Of a stretch of 64,000 nucleotides of DNA, positions 17,277 to 25,513 are shown piece by piece (position 1 is the stretch's first letter; every line of letters begins with the position of its first letter). A program made the translations under genes and the position numbers. The stretch comes from Amycolatopsis marina (GTDB taxonomy: Bacteria; Actinomycetota; Actinomycetes; Mycobacteriales; Pseudonocardiaceae), in contig NZ_FOKG01000003.1 in assembly GCF_900111885.1 (NCBI RefSeq), positions 248,001 to 312,000 of the forward strand. Direction: 5' to 3'. Under the pieces are notes generated by a model. The model was not told the origin of the DNA. It searched no databases and saw nothing but the letters and a program-made list of their open reading frames with translations.

Positions 17277-17323
17277 AGCGACACGCACGACGGCCGGATG
17301 CTGCGCCGAAAATTTGCACTGCC

Positions 17324-17339
17324 ATGCATAGTGATGCAT
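17324..17339. promoter_or_regulatory. ARG-box-like inverted repeat before argJ
   Basis: ATGCAT-AGTG-ATGCAT is a 16-bp symmetric site 60 nt before the argJ start. ArgR operators in actinomycetes are AT-leaning symmetric boxes containing TGCAT half-sites, so arginine-responsive repression is likely. No argR gene is in the window. Confidence 0.45.
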
Positions 17340-17398
17340 TACGCTGGTTGGTAAACGGTTGGTGAGCGGCACCAACCTCGTCTGCCGAAAGGTGCGCC

Positions 17399-18556
17399 AT
17401 GAGCTGCTCGGGACCCCGTGGCTTCCAGGTTCACACCGCGAGCGCCGGGCTGGGGGACGACGACCGCGCCGACTTCACGGTCATCGCGTCCGAGGTGCCC
17501 GCCGTGTCGTGCGCCGTGTTCACCCAGTCCCGGTTCGCCGGTCCCAGCGTCGTGCTCAGCCGGGAGGCTGCGGCAGCGGGGCGCGCGCGGGCAGCCGTGG
17601 TCCTCGCGCGCAACGCCAACGTGGCCACCGGCAAGGAGGGAGCTGACCACGCGGCCGAGGTCCACCAGAGCGTCGCGGAGGCGCTCGGGGTCGACACCGA
17701 CGAGGTGCTGATCGCCTCCACCGGGGTCATCGGCGTCAAGTACCCGATGCCGGGCGTTCGGGCCGCACTGCGGGAGCTGCGCCTGCCCTTCGCCGGCTTC
17801 GACTTCTCCGACGCCGCCGGCGCGATCATGACCACCGACACGCGTCCCAAGGTCGTTCAGCTCACATGTGGCGCCGCCACGGTGACCGGGATCGCGAAGG
17901 GCGTCGGCATGTTGGAGCCCAACATGGCGACGATGCTGGCCTTCTTCTGCACGGACGCGCAGCTGGGGCAGGACGATCTCGACCGAATCTTCCGGGCCGT
18001 CGTGGCACGCACGTTCAACGCCGTGAGTATCGACACCGACACCTCGACCAGTGACACGGCCGCGGTGTTCGCCAACGGGCTCGCCGGGCCGGTCGACCTC
18101 ACCGAGTTCGAGCAGGTGCTCGAACAGGCCGCACTCCACCTGGTCAAGGAGATCGCCAGCGACGGGGAGGGCGCGAGCAAACTCATCGAGGTACGCGTCT
18201 CGGGAGCGCGCGACGACGCACAGGCCAAACGCGTCGGGAAGACCGTCGTCAACTCGCCGTTGGTGAAGACAGCCGTACACGGCAGCGATCCCAACTGGGG
18301 GCGTGTGGCCATGGCGATCGGCAAGTGCGAGGACGACCTGGACATCGACCCCGAACGCACCCGGATCAGCTTCGGTGGTCTCGAGGTCTACCCGAGCGAA
18401 CCGGACGACGCGGCGCTGGCCGCGCTGGTGGACCACCTCGGCGGTGCGGAGGTGGTGATCGAGATCGATCTCGGGATCGCGGACGGCACCTTCACCGTCT
18501 ACGGGTGCGATCTCACCGAGGGGTACGTGCGGCTCAACTCCGCCTACACAACATGA
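17399..18556 (+). CDS. argJ: Glutamate N-acetyltransferase / ornithine acetyltransferase (ArgJ family)
   Basis: A 385-residue protein of the self-cleaving ArgJ family, which moves acetyl from N-acetylornithine to glutamate in arginine synthesis. The cleavage motif KGVGMLEPNMATMLAF is present, with Thr178 as the nucleophile that becomes the N-terminus of the beta chain. GSDPNWGRVAMAIG and the C-terminal LTEGYVRLNSAY are also typical. It stands outside an arg operon, so a second copy or a specialised OAT (as in some secondary-metabolite clusters) is possible. The start ATG 17399 has GAAAGG upstream, and an ARG-box-like site at 17324 favours a housekeeping role. Confidence 0.85.
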   Translation: MSCSGPRGFQVHTASAGLGDDDRADFTVIASEVPAVSCAVFTQSRFAGPSVVLSREAAAAGRARAAVVLARNANVATGKEGADHAAEVHQSVAEALGVDTDEVLIASTGVIGVKYPMPGVRAALRELRLPFAGFDFSDAAGAIMTTDTRPKVVQLTCGAATVTGIAKGVGMLEPNMATMLAFFCTDAQLGQDDLDRIFRAVVARTFNAVSIDTDTSTSDTAAVFANGLAGPVDLTEFEQVLEQAALHLVKEIASDGEGASKLIEVRVSGARDDAQAKRVGKTVVNSPLVKTAVHGSDPNWGRVAMAIGKCEDDLDIDPERTRISFGGLEVYPSEPDDAALAALVDHLGGAEVVIEIDLGIADGTFTVYGCDLTEGYVRLNSAYTT

Positions 18557-18593
18557 ACCGAGGACTGAACCTGATCAGCTCACGCCGAACGTA

Positions 18594-18613
18594 GGTCGGC
18601 AGGTTTACCGACC
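18594..18613 (+). terminator. Small hairpin after argJ
   Basis: GGTCGG and CCGACC pair across an 8-base loop, 37 nt after the argJ stop and about 70 nt before the LuxR-family gene. It is short and lacks a T-run, so it may be a weak terminator or an operator. Confidence 0.3.
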
Positions 18614-18680
18614 GTCATTTCCCCCATTACGCTCCGAGGCACCGTGCGGACAGCTACCCACCCCGGTCGAGGAGAGCGCC

Positions 18681-21497
18681 ATGGTGATCACGCCTGGCCC
18701 TCGCCCCGCCGATCGCGCGGTACAGCTCAGGGCGCTCGTCACCGCTCTCGAACGCCGCCCGGCGCTGGCTCTCATCGAGGGCGCGGCCGGGCTCGGCAAA
18801 ACCCACCTGCTGGAGGAGCTGCTCGGCAGGCCGGACTTCGCCAGGGTGCGGGTGCTGCGCGGCGGGTGCAGGCCGATGCGGGAACCGTTTCCGCTCGGTC
18901 CGGTGCTCGAGGCGTTACGGGGACTGGCCCGCGCGGAGCTCGGTGAGCTCACCGCGGTCACCGGCGCCCTCCGTCCACTGCTGCCGGAATTGGCGGGCGT
19001 TCTTCCCGCCGAACCGGAGCCGGTCACCGGCGCTGCCCTGCGGCACAGGGAATTCCGCGCACTCCGCGACCTGTTGACGGCTTGCGGTCCGGCACTGCTC
19101 GTACTGGAGGACGTGCACTGGGCCGATGAGGGAACCCGGGAGTTCTTGCGATACCTGCTCGAACCACCGGTCCCCCACCTCGCTGTCGTGCTGACCTACC
19201 GGCCGGAGGCACTGCCACCCGGCGGAGCGCTCGGCTCGCCGGTCGGCGCGGACGTACGCGTCCGGTTGCGGCCGCTCGACCTGCCCTCGGTGCGCAAACT
19301 CGCCAGTGACGTCCTGGGCGTGCCGATGGTCGGCGGGGAATTCGCGGGGCGGCTGCTCCACTGGACGGCGGGTATCCCACAGGTGGTCGAGGAGACCATG
19401 CGTGTGCTGGCGAACCACCCGGCCTGGCCACGCGACCTGGACGAGTTGGAGGTTCCCCCGCTGCTGCGGGAGTCGATGCACGCCCGTCTCGCCGCGCTCA
19501 CCCCACCCGCGCTGCGGCTGGCCACGGCCGCTGCCGTACTCGGCGCGCCGAAGGACGCCGCGGTGATCGGCGCCCTGGCCGGTTTGCGTGGCGGCCGCCT
19601 GTGCTCGGCCCTCAGCAGTGCGCTGGACGCGAGCGTCCTCCACGCGTTCGACGGCGATCTGTACGGGTTCCGGCACGCTCCCGACCGCCGCACCGTCTAC
19701 GAGACGCTGAGCGTCCCGGAACGAAGGTTGCTGCACGCCAAGGCATTCGCGTTGCTCTGCGGTAGACAGCCGCAGCCACTGGCGGATCTGGCCGGGCATG
19801 CGAGAGCCGCCGGACGGCTCGCGGACTGGCAGCGTTTCGCGGAGGCCGCCGTCGAGGCGGCCGACGCGGCGGGCGAGACCGCGGCGGCACTGGACGTGCT
19901 GCAGTCGATCCTCAATGGACCGGTGGACCCCGCCGACGTCGAACGGCTCGCCGTCAAACTCAGCCGGCTTGCGCTCCGTGAGCACCGTACCGAGGTCGTG
20001 GAGACACTGGAGCGGATTCTCGCCGGGGACGGCCTCGGCCGCACCGCCCGTGGCACCGTCCGGCTCCAGGTGGGGCTGTTGCTGTGCCGCGGTCCCGGCA
20101 GACTCGTGCGGGCCCGCGCTCAGGTGGAGCAGGGAGTTGCCGAACTTGAGGACCACCCCGAACTGGCGGTGCGCGGCTACAACGTGCTGGCGGTGCCGAT
20201 CGAGGGGATGACCTCCCTGCGCTGGCACCGGCAGTGGATGGACAAGGTCGCCGCGGTCCTCGACCGGGTGGAGGACCCGGAGTTGCGGCTGGCGCTCGCG
20301 GGCGACCGCGTCGCGGTCAGCGCCCACATCGGCGACGGCAGTGCGTGGGAGGAGTACCTGGGCATGCCCGATTCGGCCAGGACGATGGGCGAACGGGCGC
20401 AGCTGGCCCGGTTCTGGTGCAACCTGGCCGACGCCCAGTCCTGGGTCGGCAGGCTGGACCGGGCGGAACGACTCCTCGATGACTGTCTGCGCATGGCGGA
20501 GTCGGCGGGCGCGCTGTTCGCGGCGAGCATCGCGCAGGGCACCCGGTTACGGCTGGACTGGGCCGCGGGCAACTGGTCGGGACTCGCCGAGGCAGCCGCT
20601 GCGGCAAGTGAACGGTACGACGATCTCGGACCGGTCATCGTGGAGGCGGAACTCGTGCTCGGTGCGCTCGCCGCCGTGCGGGGCGATTTCGCCGAGGCGG
20701 AACGCCACCTGCACGCCACCGGGCTGGCTGCACCCGAGCACGCGGTGATTCCTGTGGTGCTCTGCGCGACGGGGTTGCTGACCAGGGTCCGGCTCGCCAC
20801 GGAGGACCTGGTGGGCGCGTGCGCCGTCGCCGATCACGGAATGACCGTTGCGCGACGCAAGGGCGTGTGGATGTGGGCGGCGGATCTGGTCCCCGCTGCC
20901 GCGCGGGCCTACACGATGGCGGGCAGGACCGGTGACGCCGAAAGAGTGGTGTGCGAGTTCGCCGAAAGTATCGAGAATCTCGACGCTCCGTACGCGTCGG
21001 CAGCGCTGGCTTCGGCGCGGGCGACGCTGCTCGGCGCGAAGGGCGAGTACCGGACCGCGGCCGCGGATTTCGGCACCGCCGCGGCAATTTTCCGCGACCT
21101 GTCCATGCCCTACCCCGCGACGCAGGCGACCGAGGAGAGCGCGGGGTGCACGTTGGCCGCGGGTGAGCGTGGTGCGATCGAGGACCTGCGCACCGCCGCG
21201 CGGTCCTACGAGGCGATGGGTGCCGTCCGCGATGCCGGTCGCTGCCATCACACATTGCGCGAGCTGGGGGCTTGGACGCCCTCGCACCGGGGACGCAGAG
21301 GTTACGGCGACGAGCTCTCGCCTCGGGAGCGGGAAGTCGCGTCGATGCTCGCGGCAGGCCGGACCAACCGCGAGATCGCGGACGGGCTCTTTTTGTCGCC
21401 ACGGACGGTGGAACAGCACGTCACCAGGGTGCTGCGCAAACTCGGAGTGCGCTCGCGGACGGAGGTGGCCGAACGCACCGGGTCCCTCGGGGTCTGA
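18681..21497 (+). CDS. Large ATP-binding LuxR-family (LAL) transcriptional regulator
   Basis: A 938-residue regulator. The N-terminal AAA-type ATPase has Walker A in IEGAAGLGKTHLL (about 33-45) and Walker B in LLVLEDVHWAD. A long helical TPR-like middle follows. The C-terminal LuxR helix-turn-helix is LSPREREVASMLAAGRTNREIADGLFLSPRTVEQHVTRVLRKLGV (about 877-921). LAL proteins usually activate nearby or pathway genes. No secondary-metabolite genes adjoin it, so the target is unknown. The ATG start has GAGGAGAG upstream. It ends 3 nt from the convergent proline-rich membrane protein gene. Confidence 0.9.
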   Translation: MVITPGPRPADRAVQLRALVTALERRPALALIEGAAGLGKTHLLEELLGRPDFARVRVLRGGCRPMREPFPLGPVLEALRGLARAELGELTAVTGALRPLLPELAGVLPAEPEPVTGAALRHREFRALRDLLTACGPALLVLEDVHWADEGTREFLRYLLEPPVPHLAVVLTYRPEALPPGGALGSPVGADVRVRLRPLDLPSVRKLASDVLGVPMVGGEFAGRLLHWTAGIPQVVEETMRVLANHPAWPRDLDELEVPPLLRESMHARLAALTPPALRLATAAAVLGAPKDAAVIGALAGLRGGRLCSALSSALDASVLHAFDGDLYGFRHAPDRRTVYETLSVPERRLLHAKAFALLCGRQPQPLADLAGHARAAGRLADWQRFAEAAVEAADAAGETAAALDVLQSILNGPVDPADVERLAVKLSRLALREHRTEVVETLERILAGDGLGRTARGTVRLQVGLLLCRGPGRLVRARAQVEQGVAELEDHPELAVRGYNVLAVPIEGMTSLRWHRQWMDKVAAVLDRVEDPELRLALAGDRVAVSAHIGDGSAWEEYLGMPDSARTMGERAQLARFWCNLADAQSWVGRLDRAERLLDDCLRMAESAGALFAASIAQGTRLRLDWAAGNWSGLAEAAAAASERYDDLGPVIVEAELVLGALAAVRGDFAEAERHLHATGLAAPEHAVIPVVLCATGLLTRVRLATEDLVGACAVADHGMTVARRKGVWMWAADLVPAAARAYTMAGRTGDAERVVCEFAESIENLDAPYASAALASARATLLGAKGEYRTAAADFGTAAAIFRDLSMPYPATQATEESAGCTLAAGERGAIEDLRTAARSYEAMGAVRDAGRCHHTLRELGAWTPSHRGRRGYGDELSPREREVASMLAAGRTNREIADGLFLSPRTVEQHVTRVLRKLGVRSRTEVAERTGSLGV

Positions 21498-21500
21498 AGC

Positions 21501-22109
21501 TCAGCGTTGGGGCGCGAACCCCGGGATCATCTCGATCATGGAGTCGGCCGCCTCGAAAGCCGGCTCCACGACACTGCGCACCTGCTTGCGAACCTTCGTC
21601 ACCGGCTTGGGCTCGGTGGCCTGTTCGGGAAGGTCAACCCTGGCCTCAGGAGTGCTCAGCGGCTCAGGCCGCGCCCACTGTGGCTGCTTGGTGTCAGGCT
21701 CGGGTTCCGGCTTCGCTGCTGTGGCGGTGCGCACCGGCTCCGACTCCGGCTCCGGCATGACCGGCTGGGGCTGCGCGGGAGCGGGCTGGATGGGCGCTTG
21801 CGCTTCGGGCGCCGAGACCGTGGTCTGCTCGGTGAGGCCACCCGCCGACTCGACCGGCTCTTCGCGTTGACCAAAGCCGTACATTCCGCCGAAGGCCACC
21901 ACGAGCATCAGGGCGCCGGCCACCCAGCCGAGCACCGCGGAACGCCCGACCCCCCGGCTCGGTACGACGAGTTCGAGGTGCTCATCGTCGGCGGCGTCAT
22001 CCCGTCGCCGTTGGCGGGGGATGCTGGCGGCCAGGATGCCGGTCCGGTCCAACAGTTCCGCGAGGTCTCCGGCGTCCTCGGGCCTGTTCCGCAGCACCGT
22101 GCGCGCCAT
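21501..22109 (-). CDS. Single-pass membrane protein with Pro/Glu-rich extracellular region
   Basis: A 202-residue protein. The N-terminal 55 residues are charged and cytoplasmic-like (RNRPEDAGDLAELLDRTG). One membrane segment follows (about 59-78, VLGWVAGALMLVVAFGGMYGF). The rest is a low-complexity tail rich in Pro, Glu and Gln (PAPAQPQPVMPEPESEPV). The positive-inside rule suggests the tail is outside the cell, where it could reach across the wall. The family is not recognised. The ATG start at 22109 is the only good one. Confidence 0.6.
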   Translation of the reverse strand: MARTVLRNRPEDAGDLAELLDRTGILAASIPRQRRRDDAADDEHLELVVPSRGVGRSAVLGWVAGALMLVVAFGGMYGFGQREEPVESAGGLTEQTTVSAPEAQAPIQPAPAQPQPVMPEPESEPVRTATAAKPEPEPDTKQPQWARPEPLSTPEARVDLPEQATEPKPVTKVRKQVRSVVEPAFEAADSMIEMIPGFAPQR

Positions 22110-22327
22110 CCGAAAACCTCCGTCGCGAGTGCGTGCCGCCGAGCGACGGCAGCAGGTGCGCCGAACCGTCCACTGGCATTCTCAACTGCATCGGCAGAAT
22201 CCGCCGAAAGCTAAACAGTGTGTACCGGCTACTGCGGCGGAAGTCACGAGCTGGTGCCCCTACGAGACAACATTGACCCGATCTAGTGAAAAGCAGTACC
22301 AACGGGTCGCTGACTATTGTGGTTTTT

Positions 22328-22717
22328 ATGGGTGTTGACAGGCGAGCCGAGTTGGCGCGGTGTGTGCTGTTGCTCGTCATCGCCTTCGGTGTGCTCGTCA
22401 TGCACCACACACCGGCGTCAGCGGAGGGGCATCCGGCGATCGCCGCGCACGCGGGAATGGAGACTTCCGCACTCATCACTGGTACTCACCAGGGCCAGGG
22501 CGGCGGCGAGCACGGCTCCCACGGGTTCGTGCACGAGTGCCTGGCCGTAGTCGCGCAGGTCGCTCTCGCTCTCCTCGCCTTCGCCCTGGTCCTCCGGCTG
22601 GTCCGCACAGCGCACGTCATCGCCCCTGGTTCGCTCCACCGCGCCAGGGCTCCCGATCGGCCGGCGCAGGCAGGCGGACGGTCGATTCTCACGTCCCTCT
22701 GTGTGTTGCGGGTGTAG
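22328..22717 (+). CDS. DUF6153-like small membrane protein
   Basis: A 129-residue protein with an N-terminal membrane segment (ARCVLLLVIAFGVLVMHH), a His-rich middle (HAGMETSALITGTHQGQGGGEHGSHGFVHEC) and a second membrane segment (LAVVAQVALALLAFALVLRL). The two-segment, His-rich design matches actinobacterial DUF6153 proteins, which often adjoin DUF305 genes, as here (76 nt downstream). A metal- or copper-related role is plausible but unproven. ATG 22328 is chosen; a GTG 14 codons earlier is possible. Confidence 0.6.
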   Translation: MGVDRRAELARCVLLLVIAFGVLVMHHTPASAEGHPAIAAHAGMETSALITGTHQGQGGGEHGSHGFVHECLAVVAQVALALLAFALVLRLVRTAHVIAPGSLHRARAPDRPAQAGGRSILTSLCVLRV

Positions 22718-22793
22718 GAGGCCCACGGACGACGCCGGACCGAGACGCCGTCCGTCCCGACCCACTTGCACCCAACACAAAGGACTTTCCTCG

Positions 22794-23345
22794 ATGAGAA
22801 GGACACTTCTGGGCTTTGCCCTGCTCGCAATCGCCGCACTGCTGTCAGGTTGCGGTGGTGACGCCGCATCGGTCACACACAACGAGGCCGATGTGCAGTT
22901 CGCTCGGCACATGGTGCCGCATCACGAGCAGGCGATGGAGATGGCCGGGCTCGTGCCCGAGCGAACGGACAACGAGGCCGTACGGAAACTGGCGAGCCGG
23001 ATCGAACAGGCTCAGGGCCCCGAGATCGACCAGCTCGAGACCTGGTTGGCGAAGTGGGGTGCGCCGGGCGCCGAAACCGGCGGCCACGGTGAGCACAGTG
23101 GAAAGCCCGGTATGGCCGGAATGATGTCCGATGCGGAGATGAGCGCGCTTTCGGCAGCGGAGGGAGCGAAGTTCGACTCCGCGTGGTTGGACTTGATGAT
23201 CAAACACCACGAGGGCGCCGTGGAGATGGCCAGAACCGAAATCGCTGACGGCACCGACCCGGAGACCGTGGCCATGGCCCAGCGGATCGTCGACGCGCAA
23301 CTGGCGGAGATCGCCGAGATGCGGGAGCTGCTGAACAGGCCGTGA
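22794..23345 (+). CDS. DUF305 lipoprotein (ferritin-like fold, His/Met-rich)
   Basis: A 183-residue lipoprotein with lipobox ALLSGC (Cys about 19). It contains the two DUF305 repeats with paired His-Met motifs, MVPHHEQAMEMAGLV and LMIKHHEGAVEMARTEI, separated by a His/Gly/Met-rich linker. The family is secreted and helical and its His/Met motifs suggest metal binding; genetic contexts elsewhere often involve copper. It starts at ATG 22794 with AAAGGA upstream, in tandem with a DUF6153-like gene. A strong hairpin follows. Confidence 0.88.
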   Translation: MRRTLLGFALLAIAALLSGCGGDAASVTHNEADVQFARHMVPHHEQAMEMAGLVPERTDNEAVRKLASRIEQAQGPEIDQLETWLAKWGAPGAETGGHGEHSGKPGMAGMMSDAEMSALSAAEGAKFDSAWLDLMIKHHEGAVEMARTEIADGTDPETVAMAQRIVDAQLAEIAEMRELLNRP

Positions 23346-23350
23346 CATTG

Positions 23351-23381
23351 CCGGGCGTGGGGCGGTCCGCCCCACGCCCGG
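23351..23381. terminator. Strong bidirectional hairpin between DUF305 and nagZ-like genes
   Basis: CCGGGCGTGGGGCG pairs perfectly with CGCCCCACGCCCGG across a 3-base loop (14-bp stem). It starts 6 nt after the DUF305 stop and lies 28 nt from the stop of the convergent lipoprotein gene. Confidence 0.8.
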
Positions 23382-23408
23382 GTTACTCCACAGTGGACGG
23401 TTTCACGA

Positions 23409-24617
23409 TTATCCTGCCTCGCAGGCGCCCTTGGCGAGCAACACTCTGGCAAGAGCTTCTCGTACGCGCGACTCTGGAAGCTCACCACTGTCGAGCGCTG
23501 CCTCGAGCCGGTCCAGCACTTCGCCGGTCCGGCCTCCCGAAGACCACAGGGCCTGATCGGCCCCCGCCTGGAGAGCACGCAGGACGGCCTCGGGCAGGCT
23601 GTACGAGTCGGCGATGGCGCGCATGGCGCCGAGGTCGTCGGTGAGCACCGGACCGTCGAACCCGTACTCGGCGCGGAGCAGACGGTAGACGTCGGCGGAC
23701 AGCGATGACGGCGCCCCTCCGGTGAGTCCTGGGACGTTGAGATGACCGATCATCACGCCGACCTGACCGTAGTCACCGATGTCTTCGTACGGAACAAGGT
23801 CGTTGTCGCGCAGCTCGGCCAACGGGGGTGTGGTGACGAGTGACTGATGCGAGTCGCCGTCGGCGTGACCGTGGCCCGGGAAATGCTTCAGTACCGGAAA
23901 AACGCCGGCCGCCTGCAGGCCCTCGGCGAAGGCCAGCGCGTACTCACGGACCACATCGGGGTCGGCGCTGAATGCCCGGTCACCGATCACGGAGCCCGCG
24001 GGCTGGTCGCTCACGTCGGTGTCGGGGGCGTAGTTCACGGTGACACCCCGCTCCCGCAACTGCCGACCGCGCTTCTCGCCGAGAGCACGGACTTCGTCAG
24101 GGGTCATCGACCTGGCCATCTCGCGAGCACTGGGTATCGAACCGACAATGTCGTCGATTCGCTGCACACGTCCGCCCTCGTCGTCGACGGCGATCGACAC
24201 GGGCAGGTCGGCCGCCTCCTGCACGGTGTCGAGCGCGCCACCCTCGAACAGAGTGGTGTCGTTGCCGCCGATGAAGATCCCGCCGACGCCCTCGTTCCGG
24301 AGCAGACGGGCGGCGGCAGCCGGGTCGGTGGGATCAACACCCACGACGACGAGCTGTGCCAGCCGCTGTCGTGCGGACATGTCCTCGATGACGGGCGCGC
24401 AGTCGGGCCCGGACGTCTCACTCGTCGGCGCCGGAGTGGTGGTTCCGCTGCTCGACGGGGCGGCGGAGGACTGTCTTTCCGTGGTGGTCGGGGCAGCGTC
24501 CCCGGTGGGATCGGCGTCGCACGCCACGAAGAACGCGGCGACCATGGCGCCGACGGTGGCGGTGAGCAACAGCCGAAGGGTGAACGGCCTGCGGGGGCGG
24601 GAGCGATCGTGTGTCAT
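23409..24617 (-). CDS. lpqI: Glycoside hydrolase family 3 lipoprotein (NagZ/LpqI type)
   Basis: A 402-residue exported beta-N-acetylglucosaminidase-type protein. A basic N-terminus and membrane segment end in a lipobox (FFVAC), then a Ser/Thr/Pro linker. The GH3 domain shows the signature KHFPGHGHADGDSHQ, which holds the flexible His-Asp pair of NagZ enzymes, and VLTDDLGAM with the nucleophile Asp. It would cut GlcNAc from muropeptides at the cell surface. ATG 24617 is chosen because it starts the signal; an ATG-less extension to 24698 is unlikely. Confidence 0.85.
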   Translation of the reverse strand: MTHDRSRPRRPFTLRLLLTATVGAMVAAFFVACDADPTGDAAPTTTERQSSAAPSSSGTTTPAPTSETSGPDCAPVIEDMSARQRLAQLVVVGVDPTDPAAAARLLRNEGVGGIFIGGNDTTLFEGGALDTVQEAADLPVSIAVDDEGGRVQRIDDIVGSIPSAREMARSMTPDEVRALGEKRGRQLRERGVTVNYAPDTDVSDQPAGSVIGDRAFSADPDVVREYALAFAEGLQAAGVFPVLKHFPGHGHADGDSHQSLVTTPPLAELRDNDLVPYEDIGDYGQVGVMIGHLNVPGLTGGAPSSLSADVYRLLRAEYGFDGPVLTDDLGAMRAIADSYSLPEAVLRALQAGADQALWSSGGRTGEVLDRLEAALDSGELPESRVREALARVLLAKGACEAG

Positions 24618-24811
24618 CGAACCTCGGAGTCGGTGAAGCGCGGAAGCGGATCCATCCCACCACGAGTCCCGTGTGTCGGCAGTGTGCAGGTCAGCCATGC
24701 GTAGGACTGCTCAAGTTCGGTTGAACTCGTCGCCGCGGGCCAGGGCCGCGTCGTGGATCTGGCCGACGGTGGCCTGGCCCTGGCCACCGCACCTCCCGGC
24801 GGCCGAGTGAC

Positions 24812-25050
24812 ATGGACAGCTACTCGGAGAAACTCGTCTCGGCCGCCGACAGCTACAGCCGTACGGCTTCAAAGGCCCCGAACGTGCCGCGGACAAACCC
24901 GGTAACCGAGAGATCCGCTATTACGACGCCGTCGACAGCCGCCTGTCCTTCGGACAGATCAAGAACGTGTCCACCTACATCAGCACCGGCTGCCTCCTGA
25001 GGCCGGAAGCCCACCAACGGGGCGGCCCGCCACCAGACGAAACCCGCTGA
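24812..25050 (+). pseudogene. Degraded gene remnant with frameshift, beside a tRNA T-arm-like sequence
   Basis: No intact gene explains 24618-25101. One frame from 24812 reads MDSYSEKLVSAADSYSR and then becomes nonsense. Near 24862 the next frame takes over with a protein-like YGFKGPERAADKPGNREIR and continues through YYDAVDSRLSFGQIKNVST to a TGA at 25048. This suggests the 3' half of a gene with a one-base frameshift. The family is not recognised. Four bases after the stop is GGGTTCGAACCC, identical in form to a tRNA T-arm, which may mark an old integration site. Confidence 0.35.
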
Positions 25051-25101
25051 CCTGGGTTCGAACCCCTCGCCACGGTCGTTGCCACCTCGTACTCTCGTCA
25101 C

Positions 25102-25380
25102 ATGTGCCGAAACATCACCGCGCTACGTGGTCTTGAGCCCGAGGCGACGGCCGAGGAGATCGAGGCCGCCGCACGTCAGTACGTCCGCAAGGTCAGCGGC
25201 GTCCAGTCGTTGTCGGACAGCACGCGCGACCCGTTCGAGGCCGCCGTCGCCGAGGTAACCGCGACCACGACCCGCCTGCTCGCCGAACTGCCGCCCCGGC
25301 GGCAGCCGCCGAAGACGATTCCGCCACTGCGGCGCCCCGAGGTGCAGGCGCGGATCGCCGCGCGGGCATCGAAGACGTAA
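25102..25380 (+). CDS. DUF2277-family small protein
   Basis: A 92-residue cytoplasmic protein beginning MCRNITALRGLEPEATAEEIEAAARQYVRKVSG, which is the DUF2277 signature with the conserved Cys-Arg-Asn start. The C-terminus (PPKTIPPLRRPEVQARIAARASKT) is also family-like. The function is unknown; the fold is expected to be a helical bundle. It starts at ATG 25102 and stands alone, with a 133-bp gap before the convergent SEC-C gene. Confidence 0.8.
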   Translation: MCRNITALRGLEPEATAEEIEAAARQYVRKVSGVQSLSDSTRDPFEAAVAEVTATTTRLLAELPPRRQPPKTIPPLRRPEVQARIAARASKT

Positions 25381-25513
25381 CCGCAGCTCCCGAACCCGCT
25401 CCTGACACGAGATCATCAGCGGGCACTACGAAAGAGCGCACCGCTGGCGGCGAGGGACAACTTCGGACCCGGTTCCTCGTCCAGCACCACGGTCGGCTGC
25501 CGTGCACCAAGCG

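Noticed and set aside
25054..25065. tRNA gene suggested by GGGTTCGAACCC
   Set aside because: No acceptor, D or anticodon stem can be drawn upstream; only a T-arm-like palindrome is present.
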